Of a stretch of 64,000 nucleotides of DNA, positions 1 through 11,804 are shown one piece after another. The translations under genes were made by a program, and so were the position numbers. The notes beneath the pieces are model-generated. The model was not told the origin of the DNA, made no database searches, and was given only the letters and a program-made list of their open reading frames with translations. Source of the stretch: Alitta virens (lineage: Eukaryota; Annelida; Polychaeta; Phyllodocida; Nereididae); NCBI GenBank assembly GCA_932294295.1, contig OW028580.1, forward strand, positions 29,204,396 to 29,268,395, written 5' to 3'. Every line of letters starts with the position of its first letter. The first letter of the stretch is position 1.

Positions 1-88
1 TGAGATGAGATGAGATGAGATGAGATGAGATGAGATGAGATGAGATGAGATGAGATGAGATGAGATGAGATGAGATGAGATGAGATGA
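1..88. repeat. (TGAGA)n pentanucleotide microsatellite, cut by window edge
   Basis: About seventeen near-perfect copies of a TGAGA unit start at the first base of the window, so the array probably continues to the left. It decays into GATGACAGATGAAGTGA. Confidence 0.95.
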
Positions 89-1285
89 CAGATGAAGTGA
101 CGATAGATTATATGGAACAAAATAAACAGAGATCAAATGCACTTCGAATTTTCTCACACCCCACACACCAGTTGATACAGGAAGGAACACAGACAAACAA
201 ATAGACTTAGAACAATGAAGTCAAAAATTGTGCTCAATTTCCGCAAAAGGCCTCAATTATCCTTTAAAATCAGCTAGCTTTCTAAAATGCAATCGCAATT
301 GCTTCTATTCTGCTCTGATCATCGAAGTATTCATATAAGATCATGAATAGTGTATATGGAATATTAGGTTAAATGTATGATGGATCCTGAAATTAACAAA
401 GCATATAAGTGAAGCTTTTGTACCTAAATGAACGGAATATAATAAAATCTACTGGTGAAATTATGAATTTGCCATCAATATATTATACATGCATCACTAA
501 TTAAACTATTGACATAAATATGAAATATTCGTATTAATTGATGTCTGAGCAGTTAAACGCATATATTATGATGTCATAATTGCAGAGGTCTAAAACTTTA
601 TATTTCAACAGATCTGCCCAAAGTTACATCACCAGTCCATTTCGATAAATTATACATGGCCATCCGAGATTTTCTGCATATAGATATAGACTATAATGGT
701 TGTATGCCCCGTAGCGTGCAATTGCCCTATACTGGATTAGCCTAGGCAAATCTGTATATTGGAATAAATTGTTATTGGCTTTTATGGCTGGTAATGAAAA
801 TAGAAAGCTCCTTGCCATAATCCTTATGTTTTTGTCATTATATAATTATTAAATGCAGCTAATGTTTTTGCACTGTAAATAACACTTTATTATATACATC
901 TTTATTGGCTACTATAGGGATTTTGATGTTAATCAATTATTTTATATCATATGTAGCTTCATAAAGATTTTTTTAGTAATGATAATTTGATATATGTTCA
1001 ATATCCATAATTTTGTTATGATTCATATTGATTTAAAGGGTCATTGTACACGATTTGACCAATGTGGTTGATGAATATTTTTGGCAATGATTTTCAAATA
1101 TATTATCATATAATTTGTCTTTTAAATATTCCAGATTTTCAATGAAAAATTTACGAAAAAAGATCGAGAGGATCAATATCAAAAAAACAAAACATAAACA
1201 GGGATTTGGTTTTCTGGATCTTAAAAAATGTAATATGCAAAATAATCAATAAATAAAAAAAAGTAAGTTGATGAATTATTTGAAT
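89..1285. other. AT-rich DNA, nothing recognised
   Basis: No convincing coding frame, repeat family or RNA gene is seen. The short frames here (up to 64 codons) have no recognisable motifs. Confidence 0.5.
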
Positions 1286-1289
1286 GGAA

Positions 1290-1490
1290 TACACATAAAG
1301 AAGGATTGGGGAAGCGTACACCATGCTACACATTTACCCCATGGGTGGGACCTCCCACCTGTCCCAGCAAGGACACCAAGTACTGACCACAATTCAGTAA
1401 CCAAATGGTCAAACATAGTGCCCAGGGCAGGATTCGAACCCAAGATCCACCAAAAAGTAGAATACCTAAACCATTAGGCCATTCGGTAGT
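1290..1490 (-). mobile_element. SINE-2 copy (tRNA-derived), reverse orientation
   Basis: On the minus strand this reads as a tRNA-like head (ACCGAATGGCCTAATGGTTT, then a B-box-like GGGTTCGAATCC) followed by the core shared with other copies here (CCCATGGGGTAAATGTGT, seen on the plus strand as ACACATTTACCCCATGGG). The 3' end is lost. It shares the core with copies at 8365, 11041, 15225, 19850 and 42220. It is a pol III-type retroposon, not a functional tRNA gene. Confidence 0.7.
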
Positions 1491-1494
1491 AGTA

Positions 1495-2440
1495 AAAAAA
1501 ATTGAATTGTCCTAGATCTTCTATTTTTAGGGTTTGAATAATTATCCAAACACTGTTATAATTTTAAAGCTCAGATGGTAATGCACAAAGCATCTATGAA
1601 TAATTCATGTTTAATGCCACATTAAATTCATATTTTTGACAAATTATATAATCAATAATAGGAATTATACTGAAATCAATATTGTGTTCAAGATCTAATT
1701 GTGAAATACACCACATTTATTTCAAGTTATTAAATTTTTAATTGCACAATTATATCCAATAACTTGAAAAATAAGAAGAGAACAAGAATGTATTTTGGTT
1801 TGGGTGTTTCATTAATGTATCTATGCAGGGCCATGAAAAAGACCCACCCATCAGCCTATCCATACATGTATGACGCTGTGATATGTTTATCCAATTATAA
1901 AGGCTCAGTCTTACTAAATTACTATCACAAAAATATATATATATTATCATATGATAACATATATATTATCATATGGCATACATATATATATATAATATAT
2001 TTTTTATTATATGGCATACTCAAACTAATGAATTATGCAAGCGTACACTGGTATTAAATTGAACCACACCCATGGCCAAGACAAAATCATGACATACGTG
2101 GGGAAAATGATACCTCTAGCATGGTATTATGTGAAGTTATACAATTCCATACTAACATTCAAAATATGAGATATCATAATTTCATAAATGTTATGATCCT
2201 GGCACGTTAAATAAGCATGTCACATCAGATTTAACTGTCATTTGATTAAAGACACAATCTGTCAAATTTCATATCATACAAATTAAAGACACTGTTGTTA
2301 CAGTGGCGTGCCTAGAATTTTTATTTCGAGGAAAATGAAATCTAGGCCAGCTAGAGCATAGAGGATAAACACTAAAGTGAATTGGCATTCATAACAAAGA
2401 GTTTCATATTAGGTTGCATTGTTGGTATATTGCTTCTAGT
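1495..2440. other. AT-rich spacer with a TA-rich patch
   Basis: No gene is seen. Bases 1928-2012 are almost pure A/T with nested palindromes such as TTATCATATGATAA, probably a degenerate TA microsatellite. Confidence 0.5.
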
Positions 2441-2454
2441 CTGCTAGTCAATCA

Positions 2455-2757
2455 GTGAAGCAACTAGTCAGTCAGTCAGCCAGCCAGCCAGCCAGTCTGT
2501 CTGTCGGTCTGTCTAGCTGTCAGTCAGTCTGTCAGTCTGTCAGTCTGTCAGTCTGTCAGTCAGTCTGTCTGTCAGTCTGTACGTTAGTCTGTCAGTCAGT
2601 CACCTACATTCGTCTTTGAGTCACATTTAACCAGACCAATAAACAAAGACTATCAGTCAGTCAGTCAGTCAGTCAGTCAGCCAGTCAGTCAGTCAGTCAG
2701 TCAGTCAGTCATGGTGGTCAGTCAGTCAGTCATGGTGCTAGTCAGTCAGTCAGTAGT
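2455..2757. repeat. (CAGT)n tetranucleotide array
   Basis: Imperfect CAGT/CAGC/CTGT tetranucleotides, interrupted around 2600-2655 by unique sequence. The same motif recurs at 22095-22250. Confidence 0.9.
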
Positions 2758-2759
2758 GT

Positions 2760-3990
2760 GTCAACCAAATGGTGAATCTGTCACTCAGCATAATTTGTGC
2801 ATGTAAACATATTTGTAATATATCAATAAAATTATTCAGTCAGTGCAGTACATACTATGAACTGAACTTCAGCATGTAACCTTGATTTCAAACTGTAAAT
2901 ATTGATGATTAACATGAAAGCTCATGCAGCCATCTGCGTGTAATTAAGCTTGGATATGACACTTTTTATCTTATCTCATGGCAGATCATGTATGACCGCT
3001 TCAGTTAACAGAATATCATATTAAGCTTGCTTCAATTGTGCACTAAAAATTGTAGTGAACATGCTGTGGATTTTCGCTAAATTTTAAAACACGTAGTTAG
3101 AAGGTAAAGTTTCCAATACATATTTCTCAGAAATCTAAAGTTGCAGATATCATCAAAAGAGGCTTCTACCGAAGTCCACGAAAATATCCATAAAGTTACC
3201 CTATGACAATAACCACTTTTTCAATGATCCAAAAATTTTAACAATCAATGCTGCCCAACTATATTTATAACATACATATATTTCTTGTATTAATAATATA
3301 TATAAAGACACTCTCTAAAATGTATGGCAAAGTCCTCAACTATTCATGCTAATCCAATCTGACATGCAAGTGGAACGAACCATAATTCTTTACTTACCTT
3401 TTTTGTGGAGATAGGCGTCTATAGCTCTTAAGAGCCGATTAATTAAGGTGCATAATACCCGAGACATGGTAAGGTCCTATAGAGCACCTTGATCAAAGTT
3501 CTAATACCCAGAACAAAGGGCTAAATCCTCTTTTAAAAGATCCAAGATACCAAGATAGAGCATTTCCAAAGCCTGTTCACATTATCATGTTAAGAGCACT
3601 TAATCATTGCCCTTAAATAGCTTAAGGTATCTACGTGACCAATTTTAAGTACACGATGCATGTTGCATAATAACCTCGTTTCATAATACTGCATGTGCAA
3701 CATGCCAATAAAATATTAAGCAGTGTAATTATATTTTAAGTGTAAGCATTATGACATTAAAGTTATCAGGCACTCGGACCTATTGTAGTGCATGACTGCT
3801 ATTAAAGACTTTTAAATTTCATCTTGTTGATATGATAATATAACGTCACATTATTGCAGTAAAATCCTTGGTATAAATCTTTCATACATAACAGTAATCA
3901 TCCAGCAAAATTCAATATATATCCAATAATAGGTAAATCCAGTGCAGGTACTTATATGCAACTACATGTCAAATGAATCTGTTGCATGAT
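2760..3990. other. AT-rich DNA, nothing recognised
   Basis: No coding frame or repeat family recognised. A GTAAGT-like donor motif occurs on the minus strand near 3400 but has no pyrimidine tract in front of it. Confidence 0.45.
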
Positions 3991-3997
3991 TATGACA

Positions 3998-4024
3998 TGC
4001 TGCTGCTGCTGCTGCTGCTGCTGC
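3998..4024. repeat. (CTG)n trinucleotide run
   Basis: Nine TGC/CTG units form the left edge of an unusually GC-rich patch. Confidence 0.9.
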
Positions 4025-4340
4025 GGCTACTGTCACGGTTTCATCTTCTGTGACAGTCACATGTAAACAAAGGTGCCTGCGCACAGCTTCACCACAGAGT
4101 GGCAGATCCAAGCTCACGACGGTAACTGCAGGATCTCAGGGCTTGGATCATGCAGCAACACACCTGCCTGGCATGTCTTGCAGCTGCTGCAGAGCCTGAC
4201 TCAACAGTTGCAGTAGTTGCAGCTAGCGAAGCACCTTCAGCAGGCGAAACTTTTTCGCCACACGACACACGTGCGACAAATGCTCGTGGGAGGCACATTG
4301 CAGAGTTAGGCCTATTGCTTATAGCATGTGATGTATGACA
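4025..4340. other. GC-rich island of unknown function
   Basis: This 0.3-kb patch is visibly richer in G+C than its AT-rich surroundings and contains several CGs. It has two small hairpins: ACTGTCAC with GTGACAGT at 4029-4057, and GGCGAAA with TTTCGCC near 4244-4260. Both strands carry an open frame of 62-69 codons, but neither has a recognisable domain. It could be an exon, a CpG-type regulatory element or a repeat fragment. Confidence 0.35.
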
Positions 4341-4375
4341 AATATATGTGGGTCAGAACTGACCTTTCTCTGTTT

Positions 4376-4507
4376 ATCTATCTATCCTACCTATCTACCT
4401 ATCTATGTGTCTACCTATCTACCTATATATCTATCTAACTACCTATCTATGTATCTACCTATCTACCTGTGTACCTATCTACCTATCTAATCTATCCCAT
4501 CTATCTG

Positions 4508-4539
<32 letters not shown>

Positions 4540-4592
4540 CCGATCTACTTATCTACGTATCTACTTATCTACCTATCTACCTATCTCTCTAT
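4376..4592. repeat. (TATC/TACC)n tetranucleotide array
   Basis: Long run of CTAT/CTAC units. The 72-codon frame through it is a repeat translation, not a gene. Confidence 0.95.
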
Positions 4593-4619
4593 CCATCCTT
4601 TTTTCAAAATGACTTTCTG

Positions 4620-7385
4620 TTAAACTAATAAAAAACAAATCTTAAAGATGGTTATATTAATTGGTAATTATTTTGATAAAAATCACATCATAACAAAATT
4701 TCACCGGGAACAAAATGCAGTTATTGCAATATACTGGGTATTTGAACATTCACTAATAAAATAAACTCGTTCTGGTGTTTTGTGAATTTACTGTAGATCA
4801 GTTCAGTGGAGCTGTTGCGAGCGGTGTATTTAGTATGCAAATGAGATGTAATTAGCATAACAATAGCCTATTCATTTACACTTGACAACATTAACATACA
4901 TTTACATGTTAAGGCCATTTGACAAGAAAATGGCAACAAGCTTGATCCTTGTGCTATTAAACGGGATATAATACACCTGCTGCTCAATATTGAAATATAA
5001 CTGCCTGTCTATATTGATAATGAAACAAATCTATAATAGACAAATTAAAACTTTCTTCCGGCAAAGAACGACAATAATTTGACCATCTCTAACACTGTAT
5101 AATGCAGGGTTATGCACACTTCTAGGATTTGCCAGAAGTATTTTGAAAAGCCCCTCTACAGGGTGCGGCCTAAAAACTTGCACCAGGCATCTCCTCTTTC
5201 GGGATAGCTCTAGGTTACTCAAATGCTTATGAAGTCTTTTAAAGTTTTGCCACATTTAGTTAGGGGTATAGGCAATTGGTCATTGTGATTTTTTTGATCT
5301 TGTAATGTCAGACAATATCAGTATCTGAATTATAGAGATGGTTCATGCTGCAGGGCTTGTTCTGAGTGACACACATCACAGAAGTCAAATTTTTGTCTGC
5401 TTGCATGGTGTCTCTAGTTGCAGAAAGTTTACAAATTAGAGATTTCGTAGTTACTACACCTCTGAAGCCACAGAAAATATAATATTTGCACAGAATCCTC
5501 CTTCAATGTTTTTTATATGCACATATATATATCATGGTATTAGGTGATAAGAAGGTTGGTTCCAGTTTTGATTCAACAAGGTCATGAAATTAAAATGGAG
5601 AAATATAATGGCATTCCAGAGGGCCTTTTTTAATCTAAAACTAATCTGAAAATAATCACATGATTTTCAGGAGGATTGGCCAGTTAATTAAACAGAAAAG
5701 ACAGAAAACTGATCAAAATCCAAAATGGCACTTTACACCTCAAAGGTGTAAATGCTCTACCTTCTTATTAAAACTTTATCTATTTGCCCTATTTTTGGTG
5801 GCAAAGGTCAAGAAAGGTGTCTGTAACACATCTGTATGATAATCTAATGCTTGTATTGCAAAAGCCGAGGTAAAAATCACCCGAAGGTGTGATAAATGTG
5901 CATGTGCTATATTTAGATCCATATTATCTATAATTCTTGGGGAAACAAGAAAATATATTTAAAAGATAATTTAGAACTATTATTGCTTGCGTGTGTATGA
6001 TTGCAGCAGCATGCAATCACTGTCAATTGAGGCAATAACAAACGAGGTAGCAGTAGCTGCTGGTGCAAGTTTTTATGCCGTACCCTGTAGTACACAAGCA
6101 AGCACTCTAACAACTGGGCTACTGTCTTCATCAAAGCCTTCACAAACAAAACAATAGATACATTTCCTGTTATCTAGCTTCGGCAACTTGCAAACGAAGG
6201 ATATCAGGTACAGACAGGCCGACAGAAAACCAGATAGCACCTAAAACATGACATAACTGACACAGATAATACCTTGCCTGATTATTGGTCTGCATAACAA
6301 TGTCATTTATCTTGACAGTGTCAGTAGACAATCCTATTGTTTCATAAATGTCTTGTAGTAATGTTTCTTTATTCTTGCTTGTATTTTTGTTTAAAGGTTA
6401 TTTACTTGAATTGCTTGAGTCAATAACAGGTACTTTTGAATTGAAAATTGAATTGAAAATAATTTATTTGGCAATTAAACAAGAATACAGCATGATATTT
6501 TGGTTTTTTTGGCATGATAAATTTAAAATTATTACATATATTCTATTAGACTAAGTGTTTATCTTGCCAGGATACCCCAAAGAACCTCAGTGGGTTGTGT
6601 TAGGGGCCACCTTAAAATTATACAATATTAATATTATAATACTAGATATTAAATAAATAAAAATAATAATAGTATAAGTTAGTTAAAAAAATAGAAAGGA
6701 GAGAGTAATAATAGTAATGAAAATAATAATGATATTAATATATGACAAACGATTTAGCAATTCAGGTGAAATTTCTATTATTACATAAATTGATTACAAT
6801 GTATACAACTATTCTGTTAAGGGACAAAGATTATGAGAAAAATAGTAATGGTCGCATCCCTGTATAAATAACAAATTTGACTGTTTGACAAAATGCTATG
6901 TAATTACATATTTGGTCTACAATGAAATGTTCATAATGTGCCATTTTTCATTGCATTCCCATTATATATATATGAACAATTTGAATTTTGTACACTTTTT
7001 AAAAACACCGCGTTTCTTGATCGATTAGTTGTCAAATTCAATTATTTATGTATGTATTTGATAAATCGGTAAGATTGATATCCATATTCTATTCAATAAC
7101 CAGTAAAAAAAATTCATCAGTAATATCTGGAATTCAGGCATGGAAAGTTCTGATATTCTAATCAATGACATAAAAAAAGTTCATTTCATATCAATGGATT
7201 CGTTGGCTTTGCTTGTAAATTTGTCTTAACAGTTTGGTGGTCTAAAGATTCTACTTTATCTGATGTTATGTAACTAAACTTTTATCTAGTCTGGTTTTCT
7301 GTTTCTTTGGTTGACGGCTACATATTTATAAGAACCTCATAATTGGGAAATCCATTATTTAGGCCATCTTGATTTTGAGTCCACT
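4620..7385. other. 2.8 kb of AT-rich DNA without a recognisable gene
   Basis: No supported coding region. A 74-codon minus-strand frame (5255-5031) contains LLANPRSVHNP, faintly like the start of LINE endonuclease domains, but this is too weak to annotate. The rest is AT-rich, including simple A/T stretches near 6600-6760. Confidence 0.4.
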
Positions 7386-7388
7386 TGA

Positions 7389-7765
7389 GAGGAGAGGAGA
7401 GGAGAGGAGAGGAGAGGAGAGGAGAGGAGAGGAGAGGAGAGGAGAGGAGAGGAGAGGAGAGGAGAGGAGAGGAGAGGAGAGGAGAGGAGAGGAGAGGAGA
7501 GGAGAGGGGAGAGGAGAGGAGGGGAGAGGAGGGGAGAGGAGAGGAGAGGAGAGGAGAGGAGAGGAGAGGAGAGGAGAGGAGAGGAGAGGAGAGGAGAGGA
7601 GAGGAGAGGAGAGGAGAGGAGAGGAGAGGAGAGGGGAGGGGAGGGGAGGGGAGGGGAGAGGAGAGGGGAGAGGAGAGGAGAGGAGAGGAGAGGAGAGGAG
7701 AGGAGAGGAGAGGAGAGGAGAGGAGAGGAGACGAGACGAGACGAGACGAGACGAGACGATAGAAT
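7389..7765. repeat. (GGAGA)n polypurine tract with (GAGAC)n end
   Basis: About 375 bases of nearly uninterrupted GGAGA pentamers, with a few GGGGA variants near 7505-7540 and 7632-7660, passing into GAGAC units and GATAGAATAGAATA. All four long open frames (125-172 codons) across it are repeat artefacts. One strand is nearly all purine, so triplex formation and polymerase stalling are likely. Confidence 0.97.
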
Positions 7766-8223
7766 AGAATAAGGCCTACAGCAGAATAATGAATAATCAT
7801 GATAAAAGTTATAAGTAAAGTTGCCTGTCTTTCTATGTCGATTGCCAGTCTGTCTCACCATTCTTCTTCCCAAGTTCTAGAAGTATGAATGGTGACAACT
7901 GTTTTTTGGGTAATATCAGAAGCTATTTCCTTGACTCATGGCACTTGTATGATTCTGAGAGAGTCCCGGCCTCCCATTATGTTGTGATAAATGAAAATGA
8001 CGCAAGTCTCTTTCTCTCTCACTCTCTTTCTTTTCACTTTTTCTCTCCTTGTTCACTCTTTAGCATCACATAACTCAAAAACAATGCTCCATCATAACAA
8101 TAATGCTGCTTCTTCCATGATCCATTGCTCTTAAGTCTCTAGAAGGTCTCGCTCGCAACGATATCTGGTTCGTGTTATCGCAAGAAGTGAAGAGTCGTGG
8201 AATAAAACCAGCTTTTTCTAGTT
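7766..8223. other. Spacer, nothing recognised
   Basis: No gene seen. There is a short CTCTCT-rich run near 8010-8050. Confidence 0.4.
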
Positions 8224-8322
8224 CCCAGATAGCATTCCAAATCGTTGAAACATCGGCGCAAGGTCATCGATGTCAAAATGATGTTGTACACGACGCCGGC
8301 CCGATTTGGAATGCTATCTGGG
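8224..8322. mobile_element. MITE with 21-bp perfect terminal inverted repeats (CCCAGATAGC family)
   Basis: The element begins CCCAGATAGCATTCCAAATC and ends with its exact reverse complement (arms 8224-8244 and 8302-8322, 21 bp each, no mismatch). The 57-bp middle has no coding capacity. A longer relative lies at 9333-9577. No clear target-site duplication was found. Confidence 0.85.
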
Positions 8323-8364
8323 TTTAGCATCACCGTTAAGACAACCATTCATTTTGTTCTATTG

Positions 8365-8640
8365 TTGCAGCTGAGTAGTATAGTGCTTAAGGCATCTGCC
8401 AATTCCATATTGGCCAGCTCTGTTAAATGCCCAAGGACCCAGGTTTGATGTCCAGCTGGATGTCGATCGCATCAGACGTTAAATTGGAGGTGCCTTGTAC
8501 TCAGTGTCTATGATGAGGCTAGCTAAAGACCCCACCCATGGGGTAAATGTGTACCATGGTGTGGACTCCTAGCTTATCTCATCATAACATCTGCTGGTCA
8601 TATGAGGTGGCTAGGCATCACAGCAGTAGCATTGAGACAT
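8365..8640 (+). mobile_element. SINE-2 copy, forward
   Basis: A diverged tRNA-like head (GAGTAGTATAGTGCTTAAGG, then GGACCCAGGTTTGATGTCCA) is followed by the SINE-2 body: CAGACGTTAAATTGGAGGTG, CTCAGTGTCTATGATGAGGC, CCCACCCATGGGGTAAATGT and GTGGACTCCT. It matches the 42220 copy in order, but its 3' end is different. Confidence 0.75.
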
Positions 8641-8644
8641 ACAA

Positions 8645-9330
8645 AGACTCATAGACATATATATAATAGTGGCCAGTTCTTACAATTTGGGTAAAATACA
8701 ATGACAAGAACAAAGTATCATTATGATACATAGACGTCACTCCAATTATGTCGAAATCCATGTTTCCATGGTGAAGTGCCAAACAACTACTTGGGTATCA
8801 TAATCATAGGATTATTAACACAGTTTTTGGCACAATCAATGCATTTATGCCTATTTTAAGACGGAGTAATAATTTCTGGAATCGACGTTTTGCAAATTTA
8901 TCCTAAAACTAGTTTCTATCCTATAATTACCTTCAGTGCTACATTTGTATCCATGCTTTATCAATGTAATATCAATCAAATTGGCCATCTCTGATAGAGT
9001 TGAAATGAAGCGGAGAATGATATAATTGAACAACATTTAATTATCTTGCAATTCTTGTGGGAATTAGCCATCTTTATTCTTGGGAAATCAGAATTTAGAA
9101 TAACGTTTGAATCATATACTTACGCAGCTGTTTCTGGGGCATCATTAATTTTACCTAATTAGCTACAGACGAAAACAATTTCTCAAAAAATTTCCTCTTA
9201 AAAAACTGTGGGAAAATACCGTCAGGTTTAATTTATTTACTTAAAATACATGAAGCTAGATGGAAAACAGGTACTGAAGTAAATTAAACAGAGAGATAGC
9301 CTTCACTACTAAAACTTAGTCAGAATGTCT
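8645..9330. other. Spacer, nothing recognised
   Basis: AT-rich DNA without a supported gene. The 61-codon minus frame at 9036-8851 has no motif. Confidence 0.4.
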
Positions 9331-9332
9331 AG

Positions 9333-9577
9333 CCCAGATAGCATTCCAAATCGTTTCAACGTCGGTGGGATGTCGGCGATGTTAATACGATGTTAATATG
9401 ATGTTGTAACGACATTCCAAAGAAAGCATTCCAAATCGGGCCAGCGACGTTTCTATATAGGCCAACATCAGTGAAGCATCGTTTTGACGTCACCAACGTC
9501 GCGCCAACGCTGATACAATTTGTAATGCTATCTGGGATATGGAAACGATGCTGGGCCGATTTAGATTGCTATCTGGG
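9333..9577. mobile_element. Longer CCCAGATAGC-family MITE with duplicated right end
   Basis: Starts CCCAGATAGCATTCCAAATC at 9333 and ends in ATGCTATCTGGG at 9525-9536. A second right-end-like segment (GATTTAGATTGCTATCTGGG) closes at 9577. An internal CATTCCAAATCGGGCC at 9426 repeats the terminal motif, and the interior carries several ACGTC/GACGT-like short repeats. It looks like a nested or rearranged copy. Confidence 0.75.
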
Positions 9578-9634
9578 CCAGTATAGCTAAAACGTTGCTT
9601 TGACTATCGTGCATTTTCGGGTAGATTTTCAGTA

Positions 9635-9890
9635 TAGCCAGCCAGGCAGCCAGACAGCCAGCCAGACAGACAGATTGACAATCAGACAGCTAGCCAGCCA
9701 GACAGATAGACAGCCAGACAGACAGCCAGATTGACAATCAGACAGCTAACCAGCCAGACAGACAGACAGCCAGCCAGACAGACAGCTAAACAGACAGACA
9801 GCCAGCCAGCCAGACAGACAGCCAGTCAGCCAGACAGACAGACAGCCAGACAGCCAGACAGTCAGCTCCACAGACAGCAACACAGATATT
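9635..9890. repeat. (CAGACAGC/CAGC)n tetranucleotide array
   Basis: Imperfect CAGA/CAGC units. A ~33-bp block (from GATTGACAATCAGACAGCTA) occurs twice, at about 9672 and 9730, so part of the array was duplicated as a higher-order unit. Confidence 0.9.
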
Positions 9891-9904
9891 GAGCTAGATA
9901 ATAA

Positions 9905-11040
9905 TACATATGTACCAACTAGCAACAACCAGACTTGGTCAGAATGAGCACTATAGACACTGCGTTGCTATTCCCGTCCCATTTCGTCTTCCTTATATTT
10001 CTCATTTATTTTGCCACATTGTTCGTGGATGATGGAGAAGTGTGAATTTTCTCATTGTATCTCTCATGTTATACCATCTATCTTCCTAATTCCCTGTTCT
10101 TGAGTGGCTCTTTAATCTCAAGAACATCTGAAAAAGTGCAGAACACCATGAGCTATCATTTGTCAATGCTTTTACCTTGGCCACTAAATTCCTTATCTTG
10201 CAGCTGGCATAAAGAGATCTTGGAACAGATCACTGGAGACATAGCAGTCAATCCCACCTATAAGCCGCAGATAAATCATCGGTGAAAGCAAGGAGAGAGA
10301 GCTGGGGGAATCTCAAAGTATCAAAGACACTCGAAGTATCCCAGTTACTTTTGCTAATGTTTATTTTGTAAATGTGGAAAGGTTTTTGTCATATTTTCTG
10401 TATGGAGTCGAGAGGTTTGTTGCCATTGCTGGTGGAAAAAGGCATCTATTATGTAGCCTGGCAGCAGTCTTGTCATTTTTCGTGGTACTTTGCAACAGGA
10501 TGGAGAATATTCAGTTCGGATAATATACATGCACCGGTGCCTACTATCACCATTTCACATCATCGAAAATTAGTAATTAGGTTTTGATCGGCGATGACTA
10601 AGTCATTCAGTGATAACATTAAAAATGGTTTAAGAAACTGAAGTTGAAATTGCTGATTCAGTTCCCCAAAACATGAACGTGTTAAAATAACAGCATTTCA
10701 AGGTTACTCATAGTGTGTGCACTCGCTATTTCTTGGTATGAATTAGATTTATTATGTAGAAAGGCTGTAAAATTGCGTGCACATATGTCCCATGAAAAAA
10801 TACAAAGACTGCTGCATGGCCCTCATTCTGCAAACACGGACGCACACGAGGGCCATGCTTGCTTAGCGATCTATTATATCGGGTGAAATTGTTATCAAGT
10901 TTAATAGCTGTACCAGATCTATATACACATACAATGTTATTGTAATAAAATAAACTTTATAAGAAAATAAAATGAATTATCAAAAACAGCTGAAATTTAG
11001 TAACAAATGATGATCTTTGCAGTGACATCCTAAACACACA
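9905..11040. other. Spacer, nothing recognised
   Basis: Frames of 71-76 codons exist (10055-10285, 10372-10587) but show no domain. Near 10817-10857 there is a near-palindrome around GGCCCTC/GAGGGCC. Confidence 0.4.
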
Positions 11041-11160
11041 AGTAAACGATCCCACCCATGGGGTAAATGTGTAACATGGGTTGACTCTTCCTCTCTCTGA
11101 CCTCATCAATCAACCCTCGATAGTGGCAAGAACTTGCCTTAGAGGGCTGCACGTTCCACA
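11041..11160 (+). mobile_element. SINE-2 3' half with conserved terminal hairpin
   Basis: Contains the core GATCCCACCCATGGGGTAAA and then a 3' end nearly identical to the 42220 copy. That end includes a hairpin (11114-11146) whose stems are CCCTC with GAGGG and GGCAAG with CTTGCC. A TATC tail follows directly. The 5' part is missing, as expected for a 5'-truncated retroposon. Confidence 0.85.
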
Positions 11161-11184
11161 TATATCTATCTATCTATCTATCTA

Positions 11185-11226
<42 letters not shown>

Positions 11227-11252
11227 CATCTACCCATCTATCTATCTTTGCG
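11161..11252. repeat. (TATC)n(TGTC)n tail of the SINE
   Basis: TATC units, a run of TGTC and again TATC directly follow the SINE-2 3' hairpin. This is the tail position also seen after 42475. Confidence 0.9.
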
Positions 11253-11496
11253 ATGACCTTTTAGTTGTTGTTTTAACTTTTTTTTCCAGAGAACTACTCA
11301 CTGCAGCTGATGTAAGGTCCACCTTAATGACAATATCAATGACAGGTGAAATGTCTTTCTTAGAAGCAACATGACAGGAGCTACTGCGACATACCTAATC
11401 CATTACAGAATGCTCTTCGACTTAACGAAGTATGAATCTATGCCATGTCTCATGAAGTAATTGATATCATGGTATCCACCTATGGAAGGAATTGAT

Positions 11497-11605
11497 ATTC
11501 CCATGGCTGACCGGCTCGCTGACCAGTTGGCTGACCGGCTGGCTGACTGGTTGGCTGACTGGCTGGCTGACCAGCTGGCTGACCGGCTGGCTGGCTGAGA
11601 AAAGG
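11497..11605. repeat. GGCTGACC/GGCTGACTGGTT tandem repeat
   Basis: About thirteen imperfect units of GGCTGACC, GGCTGACT or GGCT. The reverse-complement motif CAGCCAGCC appears shortly downstream at 11679-11706, so the two could pair. Confidence 0.85.
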
Positions 11606-11614
11606 TGCTTTGAT

Positions 11615-11800
11615 GGTGATGAGCAGCGCAGTGGTGTAGTGGTAAAAAATATTAAGGTCCTGGGTTTGTTACATGGTCCCAGCCAGCCAGCCGGTCAGCC
11701 AGCCAGTATCTCTGCTGTAGGTCATTTTCGTTGGGTCATTGCTGTGGCAAGAAAAAACCCTACCAATGCGGTATATGTGTAACATGTAATCATTACATCT
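11615..11800 (+). mobile_element. Degenerate tRNA-derived SINE fragment (SINE-2-like)
   Basis: A tRNA-like head (GCGCAGTGGTGTAGTGGTAA, then GTCCTGGGTTTGTTACATGG) is interrupted by a CAGC-rich stretch and followed by GTATATGTGTAACATG, a degraded form of the SINE-2 core. Confidence 0.5.
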
Positions 11801-11804
11801 GCCT

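Noticed and set aside
2455..2757. CRISPR-like array of regular repeats
   Set aside because: Tetranucleotide microsatellite without spacers, in a eukaryotic context.
5031..5255. LINE endonuclease fragment
   Set aside because: Only a short LLANPRSVHNP-like match. Catalytic motifs are absent and no neighbouring LINE sequence is seen.
7318..7873. Long frames of 125-172 codons on both strands
   Set aside because: Translations of a GGAGA microsatellite with pentamer-periodic peptides in several frames at once.
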